This document shows, in pieces, positions 1 through 10,393 of a stretch of DNA of 29,330 nt; position 1 is the first letter of the stretch; each line of letters opens with the position of its first letter. This DNA comes from a virus, in IMG/VR virus record IMGVR_UViG_3300045125_000037, positions 1 to 29,330 of that record; one strand, written 5' to 3'. The notes beneath the pieces were generated by a model, which did no database searches, had not been told where the DNA came from, and saw only the letters and a list, made by a program, of their open reading frames with translations. Position numbers and translations under genes: made by a program.

Positions 1-196
1 GGTGGATGAAAGCTACGGTGAGACCATGCAGGAGCTACTACTTAGTGAGCGTGTGATATGGCAGTCAGGCCAACAAACCCTACCTGTTAAGGTCAACACT
101 AAGACATTGAACAAGCAGAAAAACATCAACAATAAGACCATCAATTACAGCATTGAGATTGAATTGGCTTATGACACCATCCATAGCATAGTGTAA
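1..196 (+). CDS. 3' end of a structural/tail-type protein gene that begins at 28434 and wraps across the window ends
   Basis: The reading frame is open from base 2 to the TAA at 194-196 and has no natural start here. It encodes VDESYGETMQELLLSERV and further charged residues, which look like the middle and end of a protein. The last bases of the window read, in one frame, TRKYTMNTG, and the join KYTMNTG/VDESYGE resembles a block I recall from Bacteroidota phage proteins (NTGWVDE followed by LLLSE). Joining needs about two missing bases at the cut point. The stop overlaps the next start as TAATG (194-198). Molecular function is unknown; its place between a gp10-like protein and the tape measure suggests a tail or neck role. 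Confidence 0.7.
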   Translation, partial: VDESYGETMQELLLSERVIWQSGQQTLPVKVNTKTLNKQKNINNKTINYSIEIELAYDTIHSIV

Positions 197-2299
197 TGAA
201 GAGAGCTGTCAAGGTATTTATTGAGGGGCAGGAGCTTGACCTCTTTGATGATGAGCAGATACAAGTATCTTCCAGTGTGCAGAATGTGTATGATATCAGC
301 AAGAGCAACACCGATATCTCACAGTCATTCACCGTACCTGGTGAGCCCTACACAACAACCGTATCTTCCAACACTTCTTATGAGACGGATGTGGATAGCA
401 CCATTGACCACAACCTACGGAGGGATGGGTTTATTGAGATTGATCTAACTACGTTTCAAAAAGGGTAGGATACAACTTGACAAGGCCAATGTTGAGAAGG
501 GTGTGATAAAGAGCTATACCATTACATTCTACGGTAAGCTCGTGAGTCTCAAAGACTTGTTCGGTGATGACAAGCTACAAGACTTGGACCACTCAGGTAT
601 CAGCCATGCTGTTCACTTGGGCAGAGGTCTATGGGCGTATCACTGGTACTATCACATCCGATGTTGACTATCCACTCATCAGCTCCAACAGATTGTGGGA
701 GTACAATGGCAATGCTCTGCATTCATTCCACCGAATTGGTTAACAGCTACGGCAACCAACAACAACATCACCACAGCAGGGGAAGCATCAACGTACTGAC
801 TGAGTTATTTCCTGCTGTGAATTTGAATGCCATTATGAACATGATTGCCACTAAATACGGCATCAATTTCAACAGCAGTTTTTTCAGCAGTGAGCAATGG
901 AGGGCGAACCTTCCTATGGTACAAGAATAAGGATTCTATGAAGCTCAGTACCTTGGCTAATTACATTGACTTCAACGCATTGATTAACAACGTAACGCTT
1001 GAGATTGACACATCACAGTATGTTAATCTTAGCACCAATACAATTACACCAACCTATCAACCTGTGGTTTGCTGTTAGCAGTGCTCACTATATTAGCATT
1101 GACGTTACAAGTGTGAGCTCTACGGCTGTGACCTATTACATAGATAGATATATCAATGGAGTTTATTCCAACAACCATCACAGGGATTGGTGGTAATTTA
1201 CAAGGCAATTCAGGATATTCATTGGTATATGTGCATCCGAATGTAGCAGGATTGAATGACGCAGTGCAGTTTAAGGTGCGTGCAGATAGTGCACTTACCA
1301 TCAATACACAGGTTAAATATATCTTCACAAGCTCGGTCAATAGTTACAGTGAGTACTCCTGTGTAGCTCAAAACTTAGTGCAATATATCAACCTTGAAAC
1401 CTGTGCACCTGACATCAAGATAGCTGATTTTTTCAGTGGTATTCTAAAACAGTTCAACATGGTAGTGGAGAACTTAGATGATACTGAATACCTCATTGAA
1501 CCACTACTCACATGGTATGCCAATGGCAATGTGTATGACATCACCACAGCTACTGACTTTGACTCGGTAGAGATAAGCAAGGTGCCACTGTACAGGAGGA
1601 TATCCTTCAAGTATCAACCAAGTGAAAGTACTATGAATAAGTACTACCTCCAACAGTGGCAGAAAGAGTACGGAGATACGGAGCAGAATTATTCCTATGA
1701 TGGTGGTGAGTACAATATCCAGGTGCCGTTTGAGAATTTGATGTTCAACCAATATGATCATGCAGGTGCGAGCAACAGGTTTGCAGGTAGGATTCTCACT
1801 CAACAATGCACTTGCTCCGTATGTACCCAAGCCATGTATTCTGTACCGGTATGGAGTGGTAACAGGATTGCCTCATAACATACGGTTCAAGGATGGAACA
1901 GGTAACACTGCTGTGACCAATGAGTATGTGATGTATGGCCAAGACTACACCAATAGTGTTACGGGTATTGATTACTCATTGAATTTCTCACCTGAGACAA
2001 GTACCTACCACAGATATGCCATACAGCAGGGCTTGTTTGCTACCTATTATTTCCAATATCTGTACAAACCTGTACAACCTAAAGAATAGGATTACCACGG
2101 TCAAGACAGTACTATCCCTATAGCATCCTATCTAAGATACGGTTGAATGACAGGGTAGTGATACGAGACAAGAGATATATCATCAATGATATGCAAACCA
2201 ACCTAACAACAGGACGAGGCTACGTTGAGGTCGCTTTCAATGACTTCATGCCTGTTGGTCCTGATAATGTACCACCCGGACCCAACACCAGAAGAATGA
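196..2299 (+). CDS. Large conserved phage structural protein, probably tail-associated (about 700 aa)
   Basis: The start ATG overlaps the previous stop. The N-terminus (KVFIEGQELDLFDDEQIQV, then SSVQNVYDISKS, FTVPG and RKGRIQLDKA) matches a family I recall upstream of tape measure genes in Bacteroidota phages and prophages. Its molecular role is not established. The protein is carried through several frames: visible breaks lie near 465, 620, 740, 910, 1070, 1190, 1790 and 2080. It ends with VIRDKRYIINDMQTNL and a proline-rich tail. Removing one G near 2277-2279 gives a stop at 2297-2299, which overlaps the next ATG as ATGA. Position before the tape measure makes a distal-tail or baseplate role plausible; this is inference only. 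Confidence 0.7.
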
Positions 2300-2469
2300 T
2301 AGTACAGAACATAGTAAAGATGTTGAGCCTAACCGAGCACTATGCCAAGAGTGAGCTCATTGAATTAGCCAAAGGTAAGTACCAACTTGAGACCACTGCC
2401 AAGAGGGTGTACAAACAAGCAATGCGTGAGTTATATATGAAGAGACATGGCAGAAACAAGGGTAGTTAA
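2296..2469 (+). CDS. Small conserved protein of unknown function (57 aa)
   Basis: ATG at 2296 overlaps the reconstructed stop of the preceding gene (ATGA). The product begins MIVQNIVKMLSLTEHYAK and ends in a basic stretch, KRHGRNKGS. It is short, helical in character and rich in lysine and arginine toward the C-terminus. Its 3' end overlaps the tape measure start at 2447 by 23 bases, so the two are probably translationally coupled. The uncorrected frame fuses it to the end of the large protein; I treat that fusion as a frameshift artefact. The function is unknown. The place just before the tape measure is where tail assembly chaperones often sit, but nothing in the sequence confirms that. Confidence 0.6.
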   Translation: MIVQNIVKMLSLTEHYAKSELIELAKGKYQLETTAKRVYKQAMRELYMKRHGRNKGS

Positions 2470-4678
2470 TTTAGAGGTCAAGGATAACACCAAGAGCCTC
2501 AAGGCACAGCTCAAGGAGGCACAGATGGAAGTGCAAGCCTTGGCTGATAAGTATGGTGCTACATCCAAGGAGGCAGTAGCAGGCAGCCAAGAGAGCTAGC
2601 AGACCTTAAAGATAGGATTGGTGATGCTAAGGCCTTGACTGATGCCTTCAACCCAGATGCTAAGTTTAAGGCATTGAGTGCTTCACTTAATGGTGTGGCA
2701 GGTGGTTTCTCTGCTGTTACCGGGGCCATGGGATTGCTCGGTGCAGAGAGTGAGGATGTACAACGTCTCATGCTCAAGGTGCAGAGTGCCATGGCTTTGT
2801 CTCAAGGACTTCAAGCCTCGGTGAATCAAGGGATGCCTTCAAGCAGTTAGGTGCTGTGGCTAAGAATGCACTCCAAGGTATTAAGAATGGAATTGCCGCC
2901 ACAGGTATTGGTGTTTTGTTGGTGGCCTTGGGTACTATTGTAGCCTATTGGGATGATATTAAGGCCGCTTGTTTCAGGGGTCAGTGAGGACCAAAAGAAG
3001 TACAATGTCTGCCGTGGCTGAAGATGTCAAGGCACAGAAGGCTAAGATGGATACCATGGACAAACAGGATAACATCCTGAAGCTCCAAGGTAAGACTGAA
3101 AAGCAGATAACAGAATTGAAGATAAAGCAGATTGATGCAACGATCACTGCAACCGAGGCACAGCTCAAAGGACAGAAGGCCACCCTCAAGGCACAGGTAG
3201 AAGCGGAGGAACGTAACTACAACATCCTTAAGACTGTTGTCAGGATAGGATTGGAGATGGGTACCACTACCCTAAGACTATTGGCATTGCCGATTGATGC
3301 TCGCCATTGGTGCTCGCTAACATGGTGAGTGAGGCCCTTGGGTATGGTAAGATTACAGCCTTCAGTATCAACGATGAGATAAGCAAGATGAATAAATTTG
3401 TGGCTGAGGGATTGACTTCGTTTGTGTTTGACCCTGCCAAGGTCAAGGCCGATAGTGAGAGCAAGCATCAAGGAAACTGAGGCGACACTATGTGGACCTT
3501 AAGAATAAGAAGGCAGGGTATGAATTAGCCATCAAAGATATTGATAAGAAAGGAGCAGAGGACCGTGCAAACCATTGCTCAGGAGTGCGACCGATAAACT
3601 ACTCAAGCAACAGGAGGCAGAGGCAGAGGCGACACGTAAGTTAAGGGAGGAGCAGAATAAGCTAATCAAGGATGACAGGCAGAGAGAGCTTGCAGAGAAC
3701 AATGAGCAGTACAACCAAAAGATTGAGGACCTCAAGAAAGGTAAGAAAGAGCTCAATGATACTGACCGTGCACTCATTGCTACCTATGAGGCACAGAGAT
3801 TGAAAGACCAAGGCAGATATCAATGCCAAGTATGACAAGCTACAAGAAGAGCATGATGCTAAGGTTTTAGCTGACATGAAGGCTCAAGATGCTCGCACAA
3901 TTAGTCGTCATTCTTTGAGGGTGAGAAGATAAAGATAGATGCAATGCAGGCAGGCTTTGACAAACAGAAAGCCATCCGTGAATTAGCATACAAGCAAGAG
4001 GTGGCAGATTTAGTAGCCAAACTTGATGAGGGTAAGATTACACAAGAGCAGTATGACTTAGCCAGTGTAACTGCTAACCAAGAAACTGAATGCCGATATA
4101 CAGGCTCTAAGACTTGAGGACCTCAACGCTGAGAAGGCAAAGATGGAACAGAAGCAAGCACTCCAACAACAAGGCATGGATGTAGCTCTGCAAGGATGTT
4201 GAATTAATCAAGCAGGTATTCGGTAAGTCCAAGGCAGTACAGAAGGGAGCAGTGGTGGTTGAATCTGCCATTGGTATTGCTAAGATGATACAGGCTAACA
4301 ACATTGCTAACATCGGAGCATTGAGCCACACCTCAAGCCATTGCCACAAGTGGTGCAAGCAGCGACTCCTGTCATTGCTATGAACAACATCCAAACAGGT
4401 ATTGGAATTGCCGCTAACATTGCGGCAACTGCCAAGGCATTGAAAGAGATAGGAGCAGGTGGTAGCGTATCAGCTCCATCCGTAGGTGGTGGTGGTGGTG
4501 GTTCAGCAGGTGGTGGAGGTGGTACCATGCAGGCACCTAACTTCAATGTGGTAGGCAACAATGGTATCAACCAACTTGCACAGCTACAACAACAGCCTGT
4601 CAAGGCATACGTGGTAGGGGCAGAGGTGACAAGTCAACAAGCATTGATAGAAACAGAATAAGCACCGGACAGTTATGA
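2447..4678 (+). CDS. Tail tape measure protein (about 740 aa)
   Basis: This protein sets tail length and is threaded through the tail tube. The start at 2447 (MAETRVVNLEVKDNTKSLKA) is the usual opening of Bacteroidota phage tape measures. Long lysine-, glutamate- and alanine-rich coiled-coil stretches follow (about 3000-3250 and 3570-4180), with a hydrophobic segment near 2887-2950 (GIAATGIGVLLVALGTIVA). The C-terminal part has an alanine-rich helical region, a glycine-rich run near 4486-4525, and an ending around YVVGAEVTSQQALDRNR. Frameshifts occur about every 100-300 bases. The reconstructed stop at 4676-4678 overlaps the next ATG. By the usual rule of about 0.15 nm per residue, the tail would be about 110 nm, suggesting a siphovirus. 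Confidence 0.88.
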
Positions 4679-5573
4679 AAATAATCGAATTAGTATTAGA
4701 TGAGAATGAGCAGGATACAGGGTGTATGCTGTCTCGGTAGTGGAGGACCCTGCCATTGAGGAGAATTTCATCAAGCTAAGCAAGCATAAGATGGAGCTTG
4801 CAACAGTGGATGGTGAGAAAAGATACTCATGGGGCCTGCACTGATACCCAACAAGCAGATATATCGACATAATGAGAAGCATGGTGAATTTTATATCTAC
4901 TTCAGTGAGGATACCATCCGCTTAGCCAGTGAGATGTTTTTCAGGAACAGCAAGCAGAATAATGCTACCTATGAGCATGAGAAGGAAATTGACGGCATGA
5001 CCGTGGTTGAATCCTATTGATTGAGGACCCTGCCAAGGATAAGAGTGCTATCTATGGCTTTGACCTTCCAAAAGGTACGTGGATGATCAGCATGAAGGTA
5101 AACAACCCTGATGTATGGGCCAAGGTTAAGGCAGGTGAGGTCAAAGGGTTCAGCATTGAGGGATACTTCGCTGATAAGTTAGACCTTGCCTCTGTACGTA
5201 CCATGGAAGAGGAAAGAGAGTACCTGATTGAACAGATTAAGAACGTACTACGTGGTAAAGAATTGGCAGAGGAGAGCTACAATGACTACCCATCGGTAGT
5301 GAAGAGAACGCACAGCGTGGTATTGCACTCAATGAAAGGAATGGCAACAAGTGTGCTACACAGGTGGGTAAGATACGAGCTCAACAGTTAGCTAATGGTG
5401 AGAAGATTAGCATGGAAACCATCAAAAGAATGTACAGCTACCTATCAAGAGCTGAGGTGTACTACAACCAAGGTGATAGCAATGACTGCGGATACATTAG
5501 CTACCTACTTTGGGGAGGAAAGGCAGGATTGATGTGGGCTAAATCTAAGATAAACGAGAATGAGCAAGACTAA
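4675..5573 (+). CDS. XkdF-type putative prohead serine protease with a conserved C-terminal domain
   Basis: Proteins of the XkdF family are thought to process the prohead. The start at 4675 gives MKIIELVLDENEQDTG, then, after a shift near 4725, VYAVSVVEDPAIEENF, the family's N-terminal signature. Core blocks follow: LMGPALIPNKQIYRHN, ATYEHEKEIDGMTVVES (5013), IEDPAKDKSAIYGFDLPKG and VKGFSIEGYF; the His of YEHE and the Ser of FSIEGYF are candidate catalytic residues. The C-terminal region (IALNERNGNKCATQVGKIRA, then SRAEVYYNQGDSNDCGY) is a separate block I know from the same phage group. Shifts are near 4725, 4825, 5017 and 5305-5360. It lies between the tape measure and scaffold/capsid genes, overlapping both neighbours. 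Confidence 0.82.
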
Positions 5574-5706
5574 AGGTAACACAGCTATCTCTTTTGTCAG
5601 GAAGCCTAAGAGAAAAAAGACCACGGTATTCACTCCAAGTGCCGAGCATCACGGAGTAAGAGTGCTAAGAATTACGTTCAAACTATATAAAGGACAAGGC
5701 AAATGA
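5560..5706 (+). CDS. Small basic protein of unknown function (about 48 aa)
   Basis: ATG at 5560 overlaps the end of the protease gene. The product starts MSKTKGNTAISFVRKPKRKK and, after a one-base shift near 5630, reads HSKCRASRSKSAKNYVQ and ends YKGQGK. Such short Lys/Arg/Ser-rich proteins recur beside XkdF-type protease genes in Bacteroidota phages, but I know of no assigned function. The net charge suggests nucleic acid or scaffold contact, which is inference. The stop at 5704-5706 overlaps the next ATG as ATGA. Confidence 0.6.
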   Translation: MSKTKGNTAISFVRKPKRKKTTVFTPSAEHHGVRVLRITFKLYKGQGK

Positions 5707-5853
5707 GTAAGACTAAGGAACAGACTAAGAGCTCACCCCAAGGTGGGAAGCGTGGATGCCTCTGCAAGGATGGAAAGTACCTGTAGTAAGTGCTGTGATG
5801 GTACACTGCAGGCACAAGGCATTGGTAACATTGGTGGGAAAGTTCAGCCATAA
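5703..5853 (+). CDS. Small cysteine-containing protein of unknown function (about 50 aa)
   Basis: ATG at 5703 overlaps the preceding stop. The product reads MSKTKEQTKSSPQGGKRG, then CLCKDGKYS and, after a shift near 5790, KCCDGTLQAQGIGNIGG before the stop at 5851-5853. The CLCxDG...CCDG spacing could hold a metal ion, but no known zinc fold is evident. It shares its first five residues with the preceding small protein, perhaps a trace of duplication. I recall similar peptides between protease and capsid genes in related phages; no function is known. Confidence 0.55.
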
Positions 5854-5895
5854 AGGTGTACAACATTAAAATAATCGAGTTATTAAAGAAAAATC

Positions 5896-6505
5896 ATGAA
5901 AGAAAACACAATTTTAAGCAGAATTGCCGCCCTCCTTGGCATGAACAAGGTGAGTTAGCTACAATGAAGCTCATGGATGGGGTTACTGTCCTTGAGGCTG
6001 ATGCATTTGAGGCCGGTATGGAGGTCTTTATTGTTACTGAGGATGAGCAACGAGTGGCTCTACCTGTTGGTGAGTATGAGCTTGAGGATGGTTCTGATGT
6101 TGGTGGTAGCTCAGGAGGGTATCATTGCAGAAATTAAACCTGCTGAGGCACAAGAGGAAGCACCTGTCGTGACCTTATAGTGAGGCAGAAGAGCCTGCTA
6201 CTGAGCCAATGATGGAGGAGCAAATGGCTGACGAAGCTATCCCTGTTGCACCTAAGAAAGTAATTAAAAGCACTATTGAGGAGATGTTATTCTCTAAGAT
6301 TGAAGAATTAAAAGCTGAGAATGAGGCATTGAAGCAACAACTATCCGAGCAACCTGTAGTAGAAGAGGCTCCAGTGGTTGAAGAACCTGTCGCTAAGCCG
6401 ATTGCTCACAACCCAGAGAAGCCACAGGCACAACCACAATTTACTTGGGGTCAGTCTGCAGGTGAATCTACATTTGACCGTATCATTGCTAAACTAAACA
6501 AATAA
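5896..6505 (+). CDS. Scaffolding-like protein preceding the major capsid protein (about 200 aa)
   Basis: The start at 5896 gives MKENTILSRIAALLGMNK, and after a shift near 5948 ELATMKLMDGVTVLEADAFE and VALPVGEYELEDGS. A second shift pair near 6110 and 6180 leads into an acidic, Glu/Pro-rich linker and a coiled coil (6260-6345, FSKIEELKAENEALKQQL). It ends STFDRIIAKLNK at 6505. The order beta-rich head, acidic linker, coiled coil and short basic-amphipathic end, directly before the capsid gene, fits a scaffold that is removed by the protease upstream. No sequence motif proves this, and a decoration protein is possible. Confidence 0.65.
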
Positions 6506-6512
6506 CAAAAAA

Positions 6513-7482
6513 ATGGCTACTTGATTACAACCACTTATGCTGGTGAGTTTGCAGGCAAGTATGTTGCCGCCGCTTCTTTTATCTGCTCCTACCATTGAGA
6601 AAGGTGGAGTTACTGTACTTCCAAATGTACGTTACAAGCAACTTTTGCAGAAGGTTGCTGATTCTAACCTTGTAAGAAATGCTACTTGCTCGTTCACCGA
6701 TGCATCTACCATTACACTTACTGAGCGATTCATCACAACTAAGGACCTACAAGTGAACCTTGAATTGTGTAAATCTGACTACTTCCAAACATGGCAAAGT
6801 GCTGAGTTAGGTTTCTCAACTTCAAAGAATTGCCTAAGTCTTTTGCTGACTTCATGATTGCTCGTGTTGCTGACGTGTATCTGCTAATATCGAGACTGCA
6901 TTCTGGCAAGAGTGCTACTGCAACCAACGGTTCATTTGATGGTATCTCTACCATTGTTGCATTGGATATCGCTCTTCCTGCTGCTCAAGAGGTTGCAGGT
7001 ACAACCGTTACTGCTCTTAACGTAGTTACTGAGTTAGGTAAGATTGTTGATGCTGTTCCTGTCTGCTTCTTTATGGTAACCCAAGGTTTACGCATCTATG
7101 TATCTACTAACATTGCTAAGGCTTATGTACGTGCATTGGGTGGGTTCTCTACTGTATCTGGTACTACAGGTAACGTAGCTCCTGGCTCTTATATGTTGGT
7201 GGAATGTCAACTACTTGGTACAACCAAGGTGCATTAAGCTTTGACGGAATCGAGATATTCTGGGCTCATGGATTGGCTTCCAACACAGCTATCTGTACAA
7301 CTGTTGACAACCTATTCTTTGGTACATCTGTATTGAGTGACTTGAATGAGGTTAAAGTAATTGACATGGCTGACATCGATGGTTCACAAAATGTGAGAAT
7401 GATCATGCGATTCACAGGTGGTGCTCAATACGGTGCTGTTGAAAACGTAGTTACCTACGGAATCACTAATTCTGCTAACTAA
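6513..7482 (+). CDS. Major capsid protein (about 320 aa)
   Basis: This forms the icosahedral head. The start at 6513 gives MAT, and restoring one base near 6521 continues LITTTYAGEFAGKYVAAA. Signature blocks follow: GGVTVLPNVRYKQLLQKVA, DLQVNLELCKSDYFQTW and, after a shift near 6825, FKELPKSFADFMIARVAD. The C-terminal half has RIYVSTNIAKAYVRALGG and GIEIFWAHGLASNTA and ends ENVVTYGITNSAN. These are the blocks I recall in the capsid family of Bacteroidota siphoviruses, which probably takes the HK97 fold. Further shifts lie near 6880, 7060 and 7195. It follows the scaffold-like gene after only seven bases, and it is the expected highest-expressed product. Confidence 0.87.
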
Positions 7483-7529
7483 TAATAATCATGGGGTGGG
7501 TAACACTGCCCCCTTTAATACTTAAAGAT

Positions 7530-8105
7530 ATGCCTTGTTTAATTTCAAATGGCCGTACCGAGCAGTGCAAGGATAGCATCTCAGGTATACAAGCGGTCTA
7601 TCTAATCAACTTCGGTGACTATGACCCGGACCCATCAACAGGTGGTGGTGATGTTACCTATGATACTACTGTTGGCTACGAGGATATGATTACTGCCATC
7701 GGTGGTAACATCAACAGCCTTTACAAGTACGAGCTTAAAGGTAACAATGGTTTCAATACCACAGTTAACACATCCCGTGAGAATGGTACTACTTTCTTTA
7801 CTCAAACTTTGACTATCGAGTTAAAGAGACAAGACCCTGTATTCCACAAGCAGTTCAAGATTTTGGCTTATGGACGTCCACACATTGTGGTACGTACCAA
7901 CGGAAACCAATTCTTTTTAGCAGGTCTTTACAGAGGATGTGATGCTACTGCAGGAAGTGTTGAGAGTGGGGTTGCTTATGGTGATTTCAATGGTTACAAA
8001 TTGACATTTGAGGCCATGGAAGAGAAGCCTGCTAACTTCCTTGACTGTTCTACTGAAAGTGACCTAATTACTTTGTTGGGTTCACCTACATTGGTTACTA
8101 CTTAA
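7530..8105 (+). CDS. Conserved structural protein, candidate tail tube protein (191 aa)
   Basis: I chose the ATG at 7530 (MPCLISNGRTEQCKDSISG) over the in-frame ATG at 7491. The extra residues look like untranslated leader, and MPCLI is the family's usual opening. The frame is unbroken to TAA at 8105, one of the few intact genes here. Blocks such as YELKGNNGFNTTVNTSREN, FFTQTLTIELKRQDPVFHK and YKLTFEAMEEKPANFLD are beta-rich and resemble tail-tube or head-completion proteins. I recall the family next to capsid genes in Bacteroidota phages without a proven role. A terminator follows, so it may share an abundant transcript with the capsid gene. Confidence 0.6.
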   Translation: MPCLISNGRTEQCKDSISGIQAVYLINFGDYDPDPSTGGGDVTYDTTVGYEDMITAIGGNINSLYKYELKGNNGFNTTVNTSRENGTTFFTQTLTIELKRQDPVFHKQFKILAYGRPHIVVRTNGNQFFLAGLYRGCDATAGSVESGVAYGDFNGYKLTFEAMEEKPANFLDCSTESDLITLLGSPTLVTT

Positions 8106-8124
8106 TAGTCATACCACAACGACT

Positions 8125-8156
8125 GAGGAGGGGCACATTGCTCCCCTTTCTTTTTT
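8125..8156 (+). terminator. Rho-independent-type terminator after the capsid/tube genes
   Basis: The arms AGGGG (8129-8133) and CCCCT (8143-8147) pair around a nine-base loop; an alternative inner GCA/TGC pairing is possible. A T-rich run, TTTCTTTTTT, follows at 8147-8156. It lies 20 bases after the stop of the tube candidate, so it would end a capsid-plus-tube transcript and set these products apart from the portal genes downstream. Confidence 0.7.
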
Positions 8157-8190
8157 GGCAACAATTTCCAAGTAAGTGAGTTATTAATAT

Positions 8191-8525
8191 ATGCAGGTAG
8201 TTACCACCGATAATGTCAATGACCAATTTATCTACTTTATCCCAAGGAGAGCACAGTGGATACCATGCACCTCACAGATGAGAGCACCAATGTTGAGGTA
8301 TCTGTACCCATTACAAACTACACACTTGGTGATTACACCGATGAGATTGAGGCAGTGTTCCCATGTAAAGAGGGGCATTACTACCGAATGATACTCAAAG
8401 ATAATGCAGGGGTGGAAGTGTACAGAGATAGACTATTCTGCACTGACCAAGCACCTGCTAACTATACACCTAACAGCTCTGCCTACGTAGCTCCAAGCAG
8501 TGCTAATGATTTCCTAATGTATTGA
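8191..8525 (+). CDS. Conserved phage protein of unknown function (about 110 aa)
   Basis: ATG at 8191 follows the terminator and gives MQVVTTDNVNDQFIYFIPRR. After a one-base shift near 8250 the protein continues TVDTMHLTDESTN, FPCKEGHYYRMILKDNAG and VYRDRLFCTDQA to the stop at 8523-8525. The beta-strand pattern and the block GHYYRMILK...YRDRLFCT are ones I recall from proteins found immediately upstream of portal genes in Bacteroidota phages. The role is unknown; a small head-tail or fibre-attachment protein would fit the place. It ends one base before the portal start. Confidence 0.6.
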
Positions 8526-8526
8526 T

Positions 8527-10393
8527 ATGAACAACATCCACATAGTTAATTTAGCGGCCTATGAGCCACCTGTGATAAGAGAGTCCAAGAGAGATAATTG
8601 GGTGGAGTATGGGGAGAACAATATGCACTACCAGTGGTGCATGATAGATACATCAACAGCACCACCAACAATGCAGTGATCAACAACATAGCTCGGATTG
8701 GTATACGGCAAAGGATTGAGAGCATTGGATGCATCCAAGAAACCAAGTGAGTATGCTCAAATGATTGCTCTATTTGACAAGGATGATGTCCGTAAGATGG
8801 CCCTTGACTTTAAGATGTTGGGGCAGTTTGCCATTCAGGTACTCTATACCAAGGACCACAAGAAAATAGCTAAGGCTTACCATGTACCTGTAGCAACTAT
8901 TGCGAGCTGAGAAGTGCAACGAAGAGGGTGAGATTGAGGGGTATTACTTCAGTGATAATTGGGCCGAGGTTAGAAATACCCACCAACAAGATACAGTGCT
9001 TTTGGTACGTCTAAGGATGATATTGAGATATTATTCGTCAAGCCTTACTCTGTGGGTATGAAATACTATTCTTACCCTGACTACCAAGGGGCTCTGCCAT
9101 ACGCTGTATTGGAGGAAGAGACAAGTGACTACATGATTAACCTGGTACAGAGCTCCTTTTCACCAAGCACTATCCTAAATTTCAATAATGGTATCCCATC
9201 CGAGGAGGCTCAACAGCAGATTAAGAGCGATGTGATGAACAAGCTTACAGGTCTAGGTGGGGATAAGATAGTGGTATCCTTCAACCAAAACAAGGAGACT
9301 GCTTTGCCACCATAGAGAATATGCCGGTACAGCAAGCACCCGAGCTATACAAGTACCTAAGTGAGGAGTGTGTACGCAAGATATTGATAGGCCACAACGT
9401 GACATCTCCATTGCTCTTCGGTATTGCTACCACCACAGGCTTTGGAAGCAACGCAGATGAGCTTAAAAACAGTGCTATCCTGTTCAATAACATGGTGATT
9501 GTGCCATTGCAGGAGGTTATGTTGGATGCCTTTGACAAGATACTTGCATACAATGGCATTGCTCTCAAGCTATATTTTGAGACCTTTGAACCCATTGGAT
9601 AGCAGTGGTGACTTGACCTCCGCCGATGAGATTACTAAGATATCGGATGCACTCAATGAGATGGCACCTGCTGTAAGTGCTAAGGTACTTGAAAACATGA
9701 GCAGTGATGAGCTAAGAGCACTTGCAGGATTGAAGCCAAAACCCGTACAGCTCAAGAAAGAAGATGTAAGTGATGAGGTGCCTAGTAAAGTGCTGGCAAC
9801 CTTGATGGGGAGGAAGTGGATGGTGAGGTATGGGAGCTTGTAGAGGAGAGAGAGTACTCTGCTGATAATGACAGCACAGAGGAGTGGGCCAACCGAGTAT
9901 AGCACCCAAGCCATCCATGTTGCAGAGACTTGCATCTCGTTATCAAGAGCAACCCCAACGGCTTCAGCTACCTTGATAAAGTCCATCTACAAGGTACGTT
10001 ACCGATATAGTGAAAGATACAAGAAAGATAACAGCAGAGACTTCTGCAAGCAGATGATGCAACAGGACCAACAATGGGGTAGTGTACCGATTAGAGGATA
10101 TTGACTATGCAAGCATTGCAGGAGTGAATGAGGAGCTCGGACACAAAGGGCAACCCTATGACTTGTTTAGGTTCAAAGGTGGTGTGAATTGTGGCCACTT
10201 CTGGACCGAGCAACTATACCAACGCAAGAAAAACCCTGACGGCACTCTAAGGCCTGATAAAGCCCTTTCAAGCAACGAACAGGTGGCGAGCATACCTAAG
10301 TCTTACCAACCTAACCCAAGAGGCTCAGGTGACGCTAATACTCCACCGATTGATATGCCTAACAATGGACACCACCCCGATTACAATAAATAA
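8527..10393 (+). CDS. Portal protein with a C-terminal extension (about 620 aa)
   Basis: The portal is the dodecameric ring through which DNA enters the head. The start at 8527 (MNNIHIVNLAAYEPPVIRES) leads to NNAVINNIARLVYGKGLRAL, ALDFKMLGQFAIQVLYT, DNWAEV, SSFSPSTILNFNNGIPSEEA, LTGLGGDKIVVSFNQNKE and HNVTSPLLFGIATTTGFGSN, the order and content of the portal family in Bacteroidota phages. After the portal core (about 9850), an extension reads YKVRYRYSERYKKDNSRDFC, VYRLEDIDYASIAGVNEELG and GGVNCGHFWTEQLYQRK and ends PNNGHHPDYNK. It resembles the domain often fused to portal or MuF-type head proteins. Shifts occur near 8625, 8690, 8900, 8985, 9300, 9600, 9810, 9900 and 10070. Confidence 0.85.

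Noticed and set aside
7492-7518. GGGG...CCCCC hairpin followed by TTT between capsid and tube genes
   Set aside because: Only four good pairs and a short T-run; could be a weak attenuator but is not strong enough to list.
7491-7529. Upstream in-frame ATG at 7491 as the start of the tube candidate
   Set aside because: The added residues are unlike the family, and MPCLI at 7530 is the usual start.
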